From the NCBI GenBank assembly GCA_028284325.1, contig JANQRX010000003.1:1-64000 (forward strand): 64,000 nt of DNA, written 5' to 3'. Positions 13,523 to 22,359 of the stretch are shown here, one piece after another. Origin of the DNA: Bauldia sp. (GTDB taxonomy: Bacteria > Pseudomonadota > Alphaproteobacteria > Rhizobiales > Kaistiaceae). The position numbers and the translations under genes are program-made. The notes beneath the pieces are model-generated. The model did not search any database. It was not told the origin of the DNA and saw only the letters and a list, made by a program, of their open reading frames with translations. The stretch's first letter is position 1, and the number at the start of each line of letters is the position of its first letter.

Positions 13523-15571
13523 TTAGGCCGCCTTCTGTCCCGCCTGCTCGACGACCTGGTCGGCCAGCTTGCCCGACAGTTCGGCGAGGTGGTCGAAGCT
13601 GCTGCTGAAGGTCCCAACGCCGGCCGTCGCCGACCGCAACTCCACGATCAGGTCGCGGATCTCCGACTGCGGGATCATCGCCTCGACCGTGTCCCAGCCG
13701 TTCCAGCCGTCACGGGCGTCGAACCCGAGTATCTGGCCGCGGCGCTGGGACACGATGCCGTTGACCCGCGGTGTCGCCTCCGACGGCACGTGGAGTTCGA
13801 CCTTGAGCACCGGCTCCAGCAGGACCGGCTTGCACTGCGGCATGCCCTCGCGCATGCCGATCTGGGCCGCGGTCCGAAACGCCTGGTCGGAGGAATCGAC
13901 CGAGTGGTAGGAGCCGTCCGTGAGCGTCACCGACACGTCGACCACCGGGAAACCGAGCGGTCCCTTGGCCAGATACTCCGTCACGCCGCCCTCCACCGAC
14001 GGAATGTAGTTCTTCGGCACCACGCCGCCGGTGATGGTATCGGCGAACTGGAAACCGGTGCCACGCGGCAGGGGCTTGATGTCGAGAACGACGTCGCCGA
14101 ACTGCCCGTGTCCGCCGGACTGCTTCTTGTGACGGCCGCGGATGGTGGTCGAGCCGCGGATCGACTCCTTGTAGGGGATAGTCGGCTCCTCGGTCTTGAC
14201 GGCAATGCCGTACTTGCCAGTCAGGCGTTCGAGCGCGACACGCAGATGCATCTCCCCCTGACCTTCCAGAACCGTCTGGCCGGTGTCCTGGTTGTGGATG
14301 ATGCGCAGCGACGGGTCTTCCTCGCGCGCCTTGGTGAGCGCCGACGACAGCTTCACCTCGTCCTTGCGCTCCGATGACGAGACGGCCGCGCCCATCACCG
14401 GGTCGGGCGGCGTCAGTTCGATCAGCTGATCGACAGCGCCGCCGACACCGAGGGTGTCGCCCGTGGCGGCACCCTCGAGCTTGCCGAGACCGACCGTCTC
14501 GCCGGCCGCTGCGGCATCGCGCTTCGCCGCCTGCTGCCCGGTGATCCGGAAAACGCCTGACACCCGTCCGGCGGCCTCCTCCGGACCGACGAACTCGGTC
14601 CCGTCGTCGACGGAACCAGCCAGGACGCGGCAGATCGACAGCTTGCCGCCATGGGCGGTGTGCATGGTCTTCATCACCTGCACGACCGGCGTGTCGCCGG
14701 CTTCGATTCCCAAGCGTTCGCGCGTGGTTTCGATGCCCGGCGCCTCGTGGCGGATCAGCTTGAGGAGCCGCCCGATTCCGTGGCCGTGCTCCGCCGCCCC
14801 GATCAGGACCGGGCAGATCGCCCCCGACCGCGTCTCCTGGACCAGGTCCTGGAACACCCGCTCGCGCGACGGCTCGATCTCCTCAAGCAGCTCCTCCATG
14901 AGCTGATCGTCATAGTCGGCCAGCGTCTCCAGCATCTTGAAGCGTGCATCCGCCTCGCGCGCCTTGTCGTCGTCGGAGAGGTCGATCACCTCGCTGGGCG
15001 CGTGCTCGCGATAGACATGGGCGCGCTCGAGCGCGAGATCGATGAAGCCCTCGACGACGCCGTTGGCCCAGATCGGGATATGACGCAGGACCAGGGGTAC
15101 GCTGCTGGCGCGCTGGAGGGCTTCGAGCGCCTGGCGCACGCTGCCTTCGGCCTTGTCAACCTTGTTGAGGAACAGCGCCCGCGGGATACCCTTCTCTTCG
15201 AGATTGCGCAGGATCACCTGCAGCGCCGGAATCTTCTTCTCGTCGGCCTCGGCCACCACGACCGCGAAATCGACGCCGGGCAGAACGCCCTCGGCTTCGA
15301 AGGAAAACTCGACCGAACCCGGACAGTCGACGAACGTCAGCGTGTCGCCCATGAAGTCGGCATCGGCGACATTGACCTCGACCGACATCTGATGCGCCCG
15401 CGCCTCCGGCGAACCGTCACCGACGGTGTTCTTCTCGGCCACCGTCCCCTGGCGCGAAACTGCGCCGGTGCGCGCCAGAATGCCCTCAAGAACGCTTGTC
15501 TTGCCGCTTGCGAAAGGCCCCAAAAGGGCCACGCAACGCGGCCCGCTCACCCTGCCGTTCTGATTGTCCAT
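13523..15571 (-). CDS. EF-G-like translational GTPase paralogue
   Basis: Protein of 682 residues with the full EF-G domain order: G domain, domain II, III, IV and V. P-loop GPFASGKTS, NKVDKAEG and the domain II-V landmarks (GQGEMHLRVALERL, YIPSVEGG) are all present. Two GTPase features are altered. The switch II motif reads DCPGS where EF-G has DTPGH, so the catalytic histidine is replaced by serine. The switch I region (EARAHQMSV) lacks the usual RGIT threonine. I know this as the alphaproteobacterial 'elongation factor G-like' family, distinct from the canonical fusA of the ribosomal-protein operons. Its function is not established. It sits between msrP and an aminotransferase gene, with no obvious partner. 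Confidence 0.88.
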   Translation of the reverse strand: MDNQNGRVSGPRCVALLGPFASGKTSVLEGILARTGAVSRQGTVAEKNTVGDGSPEARAHQMSVEVNVADADFMGDTLTFVDCPGSVEFSFEAEGVLPGVDFAVVVAEADEKKIPALQVILRNLEEKGIPRALFLNKVDKAEGSVRQALEALQRASSVPLVLRHIPIWANGVVEGFIDLALERAHVYREHAPSEVIDLSDDDKAREADARFKMLETLADYDDQLMEELLEEIEPSRERVFQDLVQETRSGAICPVLIGAAEHGHGIGRLLKLIRHEAPGIETTRERLGIEAGDTPVVQVMKTMHTAHGGKLSICRVLAGSVDDGTEFVGPEEAAGRVSGVFRITGQQAAKRDAAAAGETVGLGKLEGAATGDTLGVGGAVDQLIELTPPDPVMGAAVSSSERKDEVKLSSALTKAREEDPSLRIIHNQDTGQTVLEGQGEMHLRVALERLTGKYGIAVKTEEPTIPYKESIRGSTTIRGRHKKQSGGHGQFGDVVLDIKPLPRGTGFQFADTITGGVVPKNYIPSVEGGVTEYLAKGPLGFPVVDVSVTLTDGSYHSVDSSDQAFRTAAQIGMREGMPQCKPVLLEPVLKVELHVPSEATPRVNGIVSQRRGQILGFDARDGWNGWDTVEAMIPQSEIRDLIVELRSATAGVGTFSSSFDHLAELSGKLADQVVEQAGQKAA

Positions 15572-15763
15572 GGTACCGCCTCCCCTTCATGTACGCCGTC
15601 GACCCCGCGCCCGATCAAGCCCCGATCGGACGAGGGCCATGATCGTCTCAGGGAATACCAGTCATGACAAGGGCGCGGGGCGGCGACGGATCGTCATGCC
15701 GCCGGCACCGGCGAGGAAAACGTCAGCTGTTACAGTCACTTGCCGGCAGGGGCGAATCCGCTG

Positions 15764-17062
<1,299 letters not shown>

Positions 17063-17146
17063 TCACAAACCGCCCCAATGGCGACCGACTGCCGTCGGTT
17101 TTCGGGACCACATTGACGTGCTCCGAACGTCGTGAGGCCTGAAGCC

Positions 17147-17308
17147 ATGACCCATCTCCCACCCCGCCCGTCCGTCGGCCAACGCGACGCCAACGGTCAT
17201 GTCATCTGGATCGTGGCCTACGCTGCCGTCATGGTCGCCGTATTCGCGCTCCAGGGCGACGGATTCACGGCCCAGATACTCGGCCCCGCGCCCTTCACCG
17301 GCGGCTAG
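17147..17308 (+). CDS. Small single-span membrane protein (53 residues)
   Basis: A 54-codon frame with strongly C/G-biased third positions like the neighbouring genes. It encodes a polar N-terminus of about 18 residues, one hydrophobic helix (VIWIVAYAAVMVAVFALQG) and a short tail ending FTGG. GAGG lies about 10 bases before the ATG. The gene ends 28 bases before a strong intrinsic terminator at 17336-17365, which supports it as a real transcription unit. I do not recognise a family. It lies between the aminotransferase gene, which points away, and modABC. Confidence 0.6.
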   Translation: MTHLPPRPSVGQRDANGHVIWIVAYAAVMVAVFALQGDGFTAQILGPAPFTGG

Positions 17309-17335
17309 CACCTATCCGACGCGTCACATAGTCAT

Positions 17336-17365
17336 AAAAAAGAGGCGTCCGCGGACGCCTCTTTT
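17336..17365. terminator. Bidirectional intrinsic terminator
   Basis: GAGGCGTCCG and CGGACGCCTC (17342-17361) form a perfect ten-pair palindrome. It is flanked by six A (17336-17341) and four T (17362-17365), so it terminates on both strands. On the plus strand it ends the small membrane-protein transcript. On the minus strand it ends the predicted small RNA. Confidence 0.9.
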
Positions 17366-17457
17366 CAGTTCCAGCAACTGTCTCGGATCTTCCGTCCGAT
17401 TGTGCTTCGGGAGGAACCCGAAGGGGATCAGGAGCTTGTCCGCCCGCGCTCCCGCGA
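17336..17457 (-). ncRNA. Predicted structured small RNA
   Basis: Read on the minus strand, the stretch folds into five successive perfect stems with almost no spacer. In transcript order they are GGAGC/GCTCC (17452-17431), CTTCGGG/CCCGAAG with a TTCCT loop (17423-17405), TCGGA/TCCGA (17399-17383), CAGTT/AACTG (17380-17366), and the ten-pair terminator stem with six T (17361-17336). A promoter lies directly upstream (17463-17490). The TTCCTCCC stretch at the second loop could pair with Shine-Dalgarno sequences, as in several alphaproteobacterial trans-acting sRNAs. From memory it recalls the suhB/MmgR-type family (Rfam RF00519), which I could not check. No coding frame is convincing here. This and its promoter account for most of the 331-base gap before modA. 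Confidence 0.7.
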
Positions 17458-17462
17458 ACCAC

Positions 17463-17490
17463 AGAATATTGTTCTAAAGTCCGCTTCCAA
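17463..17490 (-). promoter_or_regulatory. Probable promoter of the small RNA
   Basis: On the minus strand TTGGAA (17490-17485) and TATTCT (17468-17463) are spaced by 16 bases in an otherwise AT-richer patch. The start site would be near 17456, just before the first stem of the predicted sRNA. Confidence 0.55.
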
Positions 17491-17639
17491 CGCGAAACCC
17501 AGTGGCGGCGGATCAATGAGTCATACAACTTTATTTTTGTCCAAAGAGTCAAGAACTTCCGTTTTGCCGGCGCAGCGGCGACGGCGACGGCGGCACCAAG
17601 ACCCTTCCGTTTGACACCCCGGCCGCCTAGGTTGCGCGC

Positions 17640-18425
17640 ATGCTGGCGGCAGTTCCCCGCGGTTTCCTGCGAGTCCTGATCGGTGTGTCGTTGTTCGGCG
17701 TTCCGGTTGCCGGCGCCGAGCCGAGGGACGCATCCCTAACGATCTTCGCCGCGGCAAGCCTGACCGACGTCATGACGTCGATCATCGCGACCTTTCGTCC
17801 ATCGGGCTGCACCGCGCCCCGCGTCAACTTCGCCGGCTCGCAAATCCTCGCCCGCCAGATCGAACGCGGCGCCCCGGCCGATGTGGTCATCACCGCGGAC
17901 GAGGCCTGGATGGATCACCTCGAGCAAGGGGGCCTGATCCGCGCGGAGACGCGACGCAACGCCTTCACCAACAGCCTGGCGGTCGTAGCACCGAAGGAGA
18001 GCGCCCCGGCCGTGTTCACGCCGGGCGACCTCCCGAACCTCGTCGGCGACGGACGGCTCGCCCTTGCCAACACGCGTAGCGTCCCGGCCGGTCGTTACGC
18101 GCGCGCTGCGCTGGAGGCGCTCGGGCTTTGGCCACAGCTCTCCGGCACGATCGTCGAATCCGACAACGTCCGCACCGCACTGGCGTTCGCCGCACGCGGC
18201 GAGGTTCCGGCGGCGATCGTCTATGGCACCGACGCCGCGGCCGAGCCGCGCGTGCGGACCCTGGCGACGATCCCCGGCCACCTGCACCCACCCATCCGCT
18301 ATCCGGTCGCGATCGTGGCGGGCGCATCGCCCTGCGCCGACGGATTTCTCGATCATCTCGGCATACCCGCCACGCTGGCGACCCTGCGCGACGCCGGTTT
18401 CATGGTGATCGATCCGGATGGCTGA
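17640..18425 (+). CDS. modA: Molybdate ABC transporter substrate-binding protein
   Basis: Periplasmic molybdate receptor of 261 residues with an N-terminal signal peptide ending near VAGAEP. The mature start LTIFAAASLTDVM is the family signature, with oxyanion-binding serines at the domain interface. ADVVITADEAWMDHL and DNVRTALAFAARGEVPAAIVYGTDA are further conserved blocks. Its stop overlaps the modB start by eight bases, so modABC is one operon. Molybdate taken up here would feed molybdopterin enzymes such as MsrP. No ModE-type operator could be recognised in the 80 bases upstream. Confidence 0.94.
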   Translation: MLAAVPRGFLRVLIGVSLFGVPVAGAEPRDASLTIFAAASLTDVMTSIIATFRPSGCTAPRVNFAGSQILARQIERGAPADVVITADEAWMDHLEQGGLIRAETRRNAFTNSLAVVAPKESAPAVFTPGDLPNLVGDGRLALANTRSVPAGRYARAALEALGLWPQLSGTIVESDNVRTALAFAARGEVPAAIVYGTDAAAEPRVRTLATIPGHLHPPIRYPVAIVAGASPCADGFLDHLGIPATLATLRDAGFMVIDPDG

Positions 18426-19122
18426 CATCTTCTCGGCCCTGACGCCCGCGGAGTGGGACGCCGTGATCCTCAGCCTGCGGGTCGCCAGCCTGGCAACGGT
18501 CCTGTCGCTGCCGGTGGGGCTCGTGCTCGCCGTGATTCTGGCGCGCACCCGTTTCCCGGGTCATCTCGTCCTCGACGGGCTGGTTCACCTGCCGCTGGTC
18601 ATGCCGCCGGTGGTGGTTGGGTACCTGCTCCTGCTCGCCCTCGGCCGCAACGGACCGCTCGGCGCGTTTCTCGAACGCACCACCGGGCTGGTGCTTGCGT
18701 TCGACTGGACCGGCGCCGTGGTCGCCGCGGCCATCATGGGCCTCCCGCTGATGGTGCGGGCCATCCGCCTGTCCTGCGAGGGGATCGACCGCCGGCTGGA
18801 ATCGGCCGCCGGCACGCTCGGTGCGTCGCCGCCGGCGGTGTTCTTCTCGATCACGCTCCCCCTGATGCTGCCGGGTATCATTGCCGGTGCCGTGCTGATG
18901 TTCGCGCGCGCGCTCGGCGAGTTCGGGGCGACAATCACCTTCGTCGGCAACATCCGCGGCGCCACCCAGACGATCCCCTCGGCGATCTACGAAAACCTGC
19001 AGGTGCCCGGCGGCGACCCGGCGGCACTGCGCCTGACCGTCATGGCGGTGATCATCGCGTTCGCAGCGCTCCTCCTGTCCGAGGCGCTCGCGCGACGCGC
19101 CCGAAGGGGCGAGCGCCGATGA
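18418..19122 (+). CDS. modB: Molybdate ABC transporter permease
   Basis: Inner-membrane permease of 234 residues with five or six hydrophobic segments. The cytoplasmic coupling helix carries the EAA-type motif (LESAAGTLGASPPAVFFSI). ALGEFGATITFVGNI is the typical ModB block. The ATG overlaps the modA end, and the TGA overlaps the modC ATG (ATGA at 19119-19122). This shows tight translational coupling within modABC. Confidence 0.95.
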   Translation: MADIFSALTPAEWDAVILSLRVASLATVLSLPVGLVLAVILARTRFPGHLVLDGLVHLPLVMPPVVVGYLLLLALGRNGPLGAFLERTTGLVLAFDWTGAVVAAAIMGLPLMVRAIRLSCEGIDRRLESAAGTLGASPPAVFFSITLPLMLPGIIAGAVLMFARALGEFGATITFVGNIRGATQTIPSAIYENLQVPGGDPAALRLTVMAVIIAFAALLLSEALARRARRGERR

Positions 19123-20198
19123 CCCTCTCCGTCGATATCGCGGTCCGGGTCGGCGACTTCGACCTGGAGACGTGTTTCGAAAGTACCGGTCGCGTCACCT
19201 CGCTCTTCGGCCGTTCGGGGGCGGGCAAGACCACGGCGCTGTCAGCGATCGCCGGGCTGGTCAGACCGCACCGCGGCCGGATTGCGATCGACGGCGAGGT
19301 CCTGTTCGACCGCGACGCGCGGATCTCGGTTCCCGTCCACCGCCGCCGCATCGGCTTCGTGTTCCAGGAGGCGCGGCTGTTTCCGCACCGCACCGTTCAC
19401 GGCAACCTCATCTACGGGCGGCGACGGGCCCGCGGCCGCCGTTGGGCCGACTATGATGAGGTGGTCGATCTCCTCGGCATCCGCGACCTGGCGCCGCGTC
19501 GAACGGCGGGCCTGTCGGGCGGCGAAGCCCAGCGGGTGGCGATTGCGCGCGCCCTGCTCGCCAGCCCGCGCCTGCTCCTGCTCGACGAGCCGCTGGCAGC
19601 GGTCGATGTCGCTCGCCGCAACGAAATCCTGCCCTACCTCGAGACGATCCGCGACCGTCTGAACATCCCGATCGTCCATGTCAGCCATTCGGCCGACGAG
19701 GTCATGCGCCTGGCCGACGACGTCGTCCTGATCGACGGCGGCCGATCGGTCGCCAGCGGTCCGCTCAACGACATCTTCGCCCATCCCGACGTCCTGCACC
19801 TCACCGCGCAACTCGACGCCGGCACGACACTGGAAGCCAAGGTGATCGAACGCGACGCGTCAGGCCTGTGCCATCTCGGTCATCCAGCCGGCACGCTGGT
19901 CGTCCACGATCCCGCGCTCACCGTCGGTGCCACCGTGCGCATTCGCATCCGCGCGCGCGATGTGGCGATCGGTGTCGGCGAGACCGACGGCCTGTCGATC
20001 CGCAACCGACTCGCCGCCCGCATCACGGCCATCGACGAAGCGCAACCGCCGTTCGTGGACGTTCGCCTCGACTGCGCCGGCGACGCCCTGGTCGCACGGA
20101 TCACCGCGGAGGCGGCGCGCGCGCTCGATATCGAGGTCGGCAGGGAGGTGACCGCGCTGGTCAAGACCGCCGCGATCGGTAACCGTGATAGCGATTGA
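19119..20198 (+). CDS. modC: Molybdate ABC transporter ATP-binding protein
   Basis: ATPase subunit of the molybdate importer; 359 residues from ATG 19119. Walker A is GRSGAGKTT, the signature is LSGGEAQRVAIARALL and Walker B is LLLLDEPLAAVD. The C-terminal third is the molybdate-responsive MOP/TOBE domain (LSIRNRLAARITAIDEA), which lets ModC sense intracellular molybdate in relatives. The frame is open well upstream inside modB, but the family starts at the overlapping ATG. Confidence 0.95.
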   Translation: MTLSVDIAVRVGDFDLETCFESTGRVTSLFGRSGAGKTTALSAIAGLVRPHRGRIAIDGEVLFDRDARISVPVHRRRIGFVFQEARLFPHRTVHGNLIYGRRRARGRRWADYDEVVDLLGIRDLAPRRTAGLSGGEAQRVAIARALLASPRLLLLDEPLAAVDVARRNEILPYLETIRDRLNIPIVHVSHSADEVMRLADDVVLIDGGRSVASGPLNDIFAHPDVLHLTAQLDAGTTLEAKVIERDASGLCHLGHPAGTLVVHDPALTVGATVRIRIRARDVAIGVGETDGLSIRNRLAARITAIDEAQPPFVDVRLDCAGDALVARITAEAARALDIEVGREVTALVKTAAIGNRDSD

Positions 20199-20249
20199 CG
20201 CGCGCCGCGGCCTTCTGTTCGGGCCCGGATGCGCGCATGATGTCCGTCT

Positions 20250-20861
20250 ATGGGTTCGCTCGCCGCCTTCGCCGCACACGCGCGCCCGGCCGGACTGGGC
20301 GCCGTCATCGTCGTGGCCTGCCTCCTTGCCACCACTGCCGACGCCGGCGTGCGCTCGACACTGGTCAAGCGTGACTACTATGTGAGCGGCACGACGGCCC
20401 GCGCCCTCGTCGCCTACATGAAGCGTGTTCCACTTCGCGGCCATCGCGGCGCGGCGCTGGCGTCCATCATCCCGTCGTACCGGCTCGACCTCAAAACCCG
20501 CCAACGCGGCGGAACCTGTCGCGTCGCCAAGGTCGATCTGCATGTGAGCTTCGTGCTGACCCTGCCCAGGTCACGCCACGAACCGCAGATGTCGCGTTCG
20601 ACCCGCAGCGCGTGGCGCAGCTTCGTCGCCTTCGCCCGCCGCCACGAGGAATCCCACCGGCAGATCTACCTGTCCTGCGCCCGCAACTTCGTGAGCAAGG
20701 CGCGCCGCATGACGGCCGGCAACTGCTTCACGCTTCAGCGCGATGTCCGGGCCCTGCAACGCAAGGAACGGCTGGCGTGCGACCGACGCAATGCGGTCTT
20801 CGACCGGCGCGAGTACAAGCGCCTCCCCCGGTTGCGCCTCTTTCGCATGGCGCAACGTTGA
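20250..20861 (+). CDS. DUF922-type predicted secreted Zn-dependent protease
   Basis: Protein of 203 residues with an N-terminal hydrophobic segment that looks like a signal peptide (LGAVIVVACLLATTADAG), so it is probably exported. The body matches the DUF922 family: RDYYVSGTTARAL near the N-terminus, a beta-rich middle ending in VSFVLTLP, then RRHEESHRQIYLSCA. That last motif has the HExxH form of zinc metallopeptidases (HEESH). The C-terminus is arginine-rich. Proteolytic activity has not, to my knowledge, been shown for the family. It follows modC by 51 bases but has no functional link to it. The DUF72 gene next door is convergent. Confidence 0.78.
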   Translation: MGSLAAFAAHARPAGLGAVIVVACLLATTADAGVRSTLVKRDYYVSGTTARALVAYMKRVPLRGHRGAALASIIPSYRLDLKTRQRGGTCRVAKVDLHVSFVLTLPRSRHEPQMSRSTRSAWRSFVAFARRHEESHRQIYLSCARNFVSKARRMTAGNCFTLQRDVRALQRKERLACDRRNAVFDRREYKRLPRLRLFRMAQR

Positions 20862-20871
20862 TGACCGGCAG

Positions 20872-21654
20872 CTATGAGGTGCGTTCGATCAGCGCCATCG
20901 CGGCGTGGGGCGCGCGCACCTTGGCGCCGGCGATCATGAAGACGTAGACCTCCCGCGGCTGGCTGTCCGCCCGGCCGGCGAATGTCGAAAGATCGTCGGG
21001 CGTGCCGCCCTCCTCCCATTCACGCGCACGACGCGCCCAGGCGTCGAGGTCATCGGCCGCGTAGCCGGTGGCCTCCTCCTCGACGGTGCGCTGCAGGCGC
21101 GCGTAGACGACGTCGGAGGTGATGTCGGCGATCGCCGGATACTTGTCGGAATCGGCGTAGACGAGGGCAACGTTGTGCTTGCGCGCCAGATCGACAAAGT
21201 CCGCGTTCTGGAAGCTCCGCGAACGGACCTCGATCGCGTGGCGCAGCTTCACGCCCTTGGCCTCATCCGGCAGCAAGGCGAAGAAGGCGTCGAAATCCTC
21301 GAGATCACACTTCTTGTAAGGCGGGAACTGCCAGAGGATCGGCCCGAGCTTGTCGCCGAGTTCGGTGACGCCGGAGCCGAAGAACCATGCGACCCCCTCC
21401 CCGGCTTCCGCGAGCACCTTCTTGTTCACCACCGCGCGGTGGCCCTTGACGGTGAAGCGGAAATCGTCGGGGACCGCGTCCCGCCATTTGGCGAAGCTGG
21501 CCGCCGACTGGGTTCGGTAGAACGTGCCGTTGATCTCGATCGCCGTGAGCTTCGAGCCGGCGTAATTGAGTTCGTCGGCCTGCCGCAGCCCCTCGGGATA
21601 GAAGCTGCCGCGCCAGGGTTTGTAGCTCCAGCCGCCGATACCGATACGGATCAT
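20872..21654 (-). CDS. DUF72 (YecE-like) protein
   Basis: Cytoplasmic protein of 260 residues from the DUF72 family, which has a TIM-barrel fold and no settled biochemical role. Characteristic blocks are IGIGGWSYKPWRGSFYP at the start, LTAIEINGTFYR, and FRFTVKGHRAVVNKK; the C-terminal REVYVFM segment is also typical. Its ATG overlaps the stop of the upstream membrane-protein gene (ATGA at 21654-21651), so the two are translated together. Confidence 0.9.
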   Translation of the reverse strand: MIRIGIGGWSYKPWRGSFYPEGLRQADELNYAGSKLTAIEINGTFYRTQSAASFAKWRDAVPDDFRFTVKGHRAVVNKKVLAEAGEGVAWFFGSGVTELGDKLGPILWQFPPYKKCDLEDFDAFFALLPDEAKGVKLRHAIEVRSRSFQNADFVDLARKHNVALVYADSDKYPAIADITSDVVYARLQRTVEEEATGYAADDLDAWARRAREWEEGGTPDDLSTFAGRADSQPREVYVFMIAGAKVRAPHAAMALIERTS

Positions 21655-22265
21655 GCCTCAGCCCGCCACAGACGTCGAAGATCGGCTAGCAGGACGGCAA
21701 AGCCGATCCATGCCAGAAGTATCAGCAACGGCCCGACCGCACCAAGGGCGAGGTCCGCCGGCGGTACCGGCAAGCCCGCGAGACCGTCGGAGAGGTAGCG
21801 GCCGGGCGCACGCGCGATCGCCAACAGCACGTTGGTGCCATCGGCAAGGCGCGCCGGCAGCGACAGAAAAACGCCCGCTATCCCGGCGCCGGGGAATCCC
21901 GTGCACTCGACAAAGGCGCCAGTGATCGAGCAACCCCCAAGGGAGTCGCCGTTCCGCAGCCGGCTAACGACCAGCCCCGCGACCAGAAGGCCAAGTGCAA
22001 CGACGACGAAGGAGATGCGCGCCAGCACGGCCAGGAACCCGCCGCGGCGGCGCGGTCGCGGCCGCTGCAAACGCGTGCTGCGCCCGAACATGAAGCGCAG
22101 CAGACCCGCAAGGATCGCCACGACGACAATCGCGGCGACTCCACCGAGGAAAAGAACCAACCAGGCGAGCGTGAGCACCCCAACCCCCAAACGCCTGAAC
22201 ACTCTGGCAGAAATCGTTCCGGCTGTCGCCCTCGTTGGAGAACGGAAATAGCCACCAGGATGCAT
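21651..22265 (-). CDS. Small integral membrane protein of unknown function
   Basis: Protein of 204 residues, starting at ATG 22265, six bases after GGAG. Four hydrophobic segments are visible: GVLTLAWLVLFLGGVAAIVV, FLAVLARISFVVVALGLLVA, a weaker one around GFPGAGIAGVFLSLPA, and LGAVGPLLILLAWIGFAVL near the end. An arginine-rich loop (FGRSTRLQRPRPRRRGG) sits between the first two. I do not recognise the family. It overlaps the DUF72 gene by four bases and is transcribed divergently from the AT-rich RelA/SpoT-domain gene. It keeps normal GC, so it belongs to the host backbone. Confidence 0.65.
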   Translation of the reverse strand: MHPGGYFRSPTRATAGTISARVFRRLGVGVLTLAWLVLFLGGVAAIVVVAILAGLLRFMFGRSTRLQRPRPRRRGGFLAVLARISFVVVALGLLVAGLVVSRLRNGDSLGGCSITGAFVECTGFPGAGIAGVFLSLPARLADGTNVLLAIARAPGRYLSDGLAGLPVPPADLALGAVGPLLILLAWIGFAVLLADLRRLWRAEA

Positions 22266-22359
22266 TCCAAGCTCCGCCTGAACGGTTGGCTCGGTTGTGA
22301 ACCGGCAATCACTCTCGACAAGCTTGAGATGCCAGAGGCTAAATGTCACCATCGATCGC

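Noticed and set aside
17295-17552. 85-codon minus-strand frame across the predicted sRNA
   Set aside because: It runs through the promoter, all five hairpins and the terminator; structure, not coding bias, explains the sequence.
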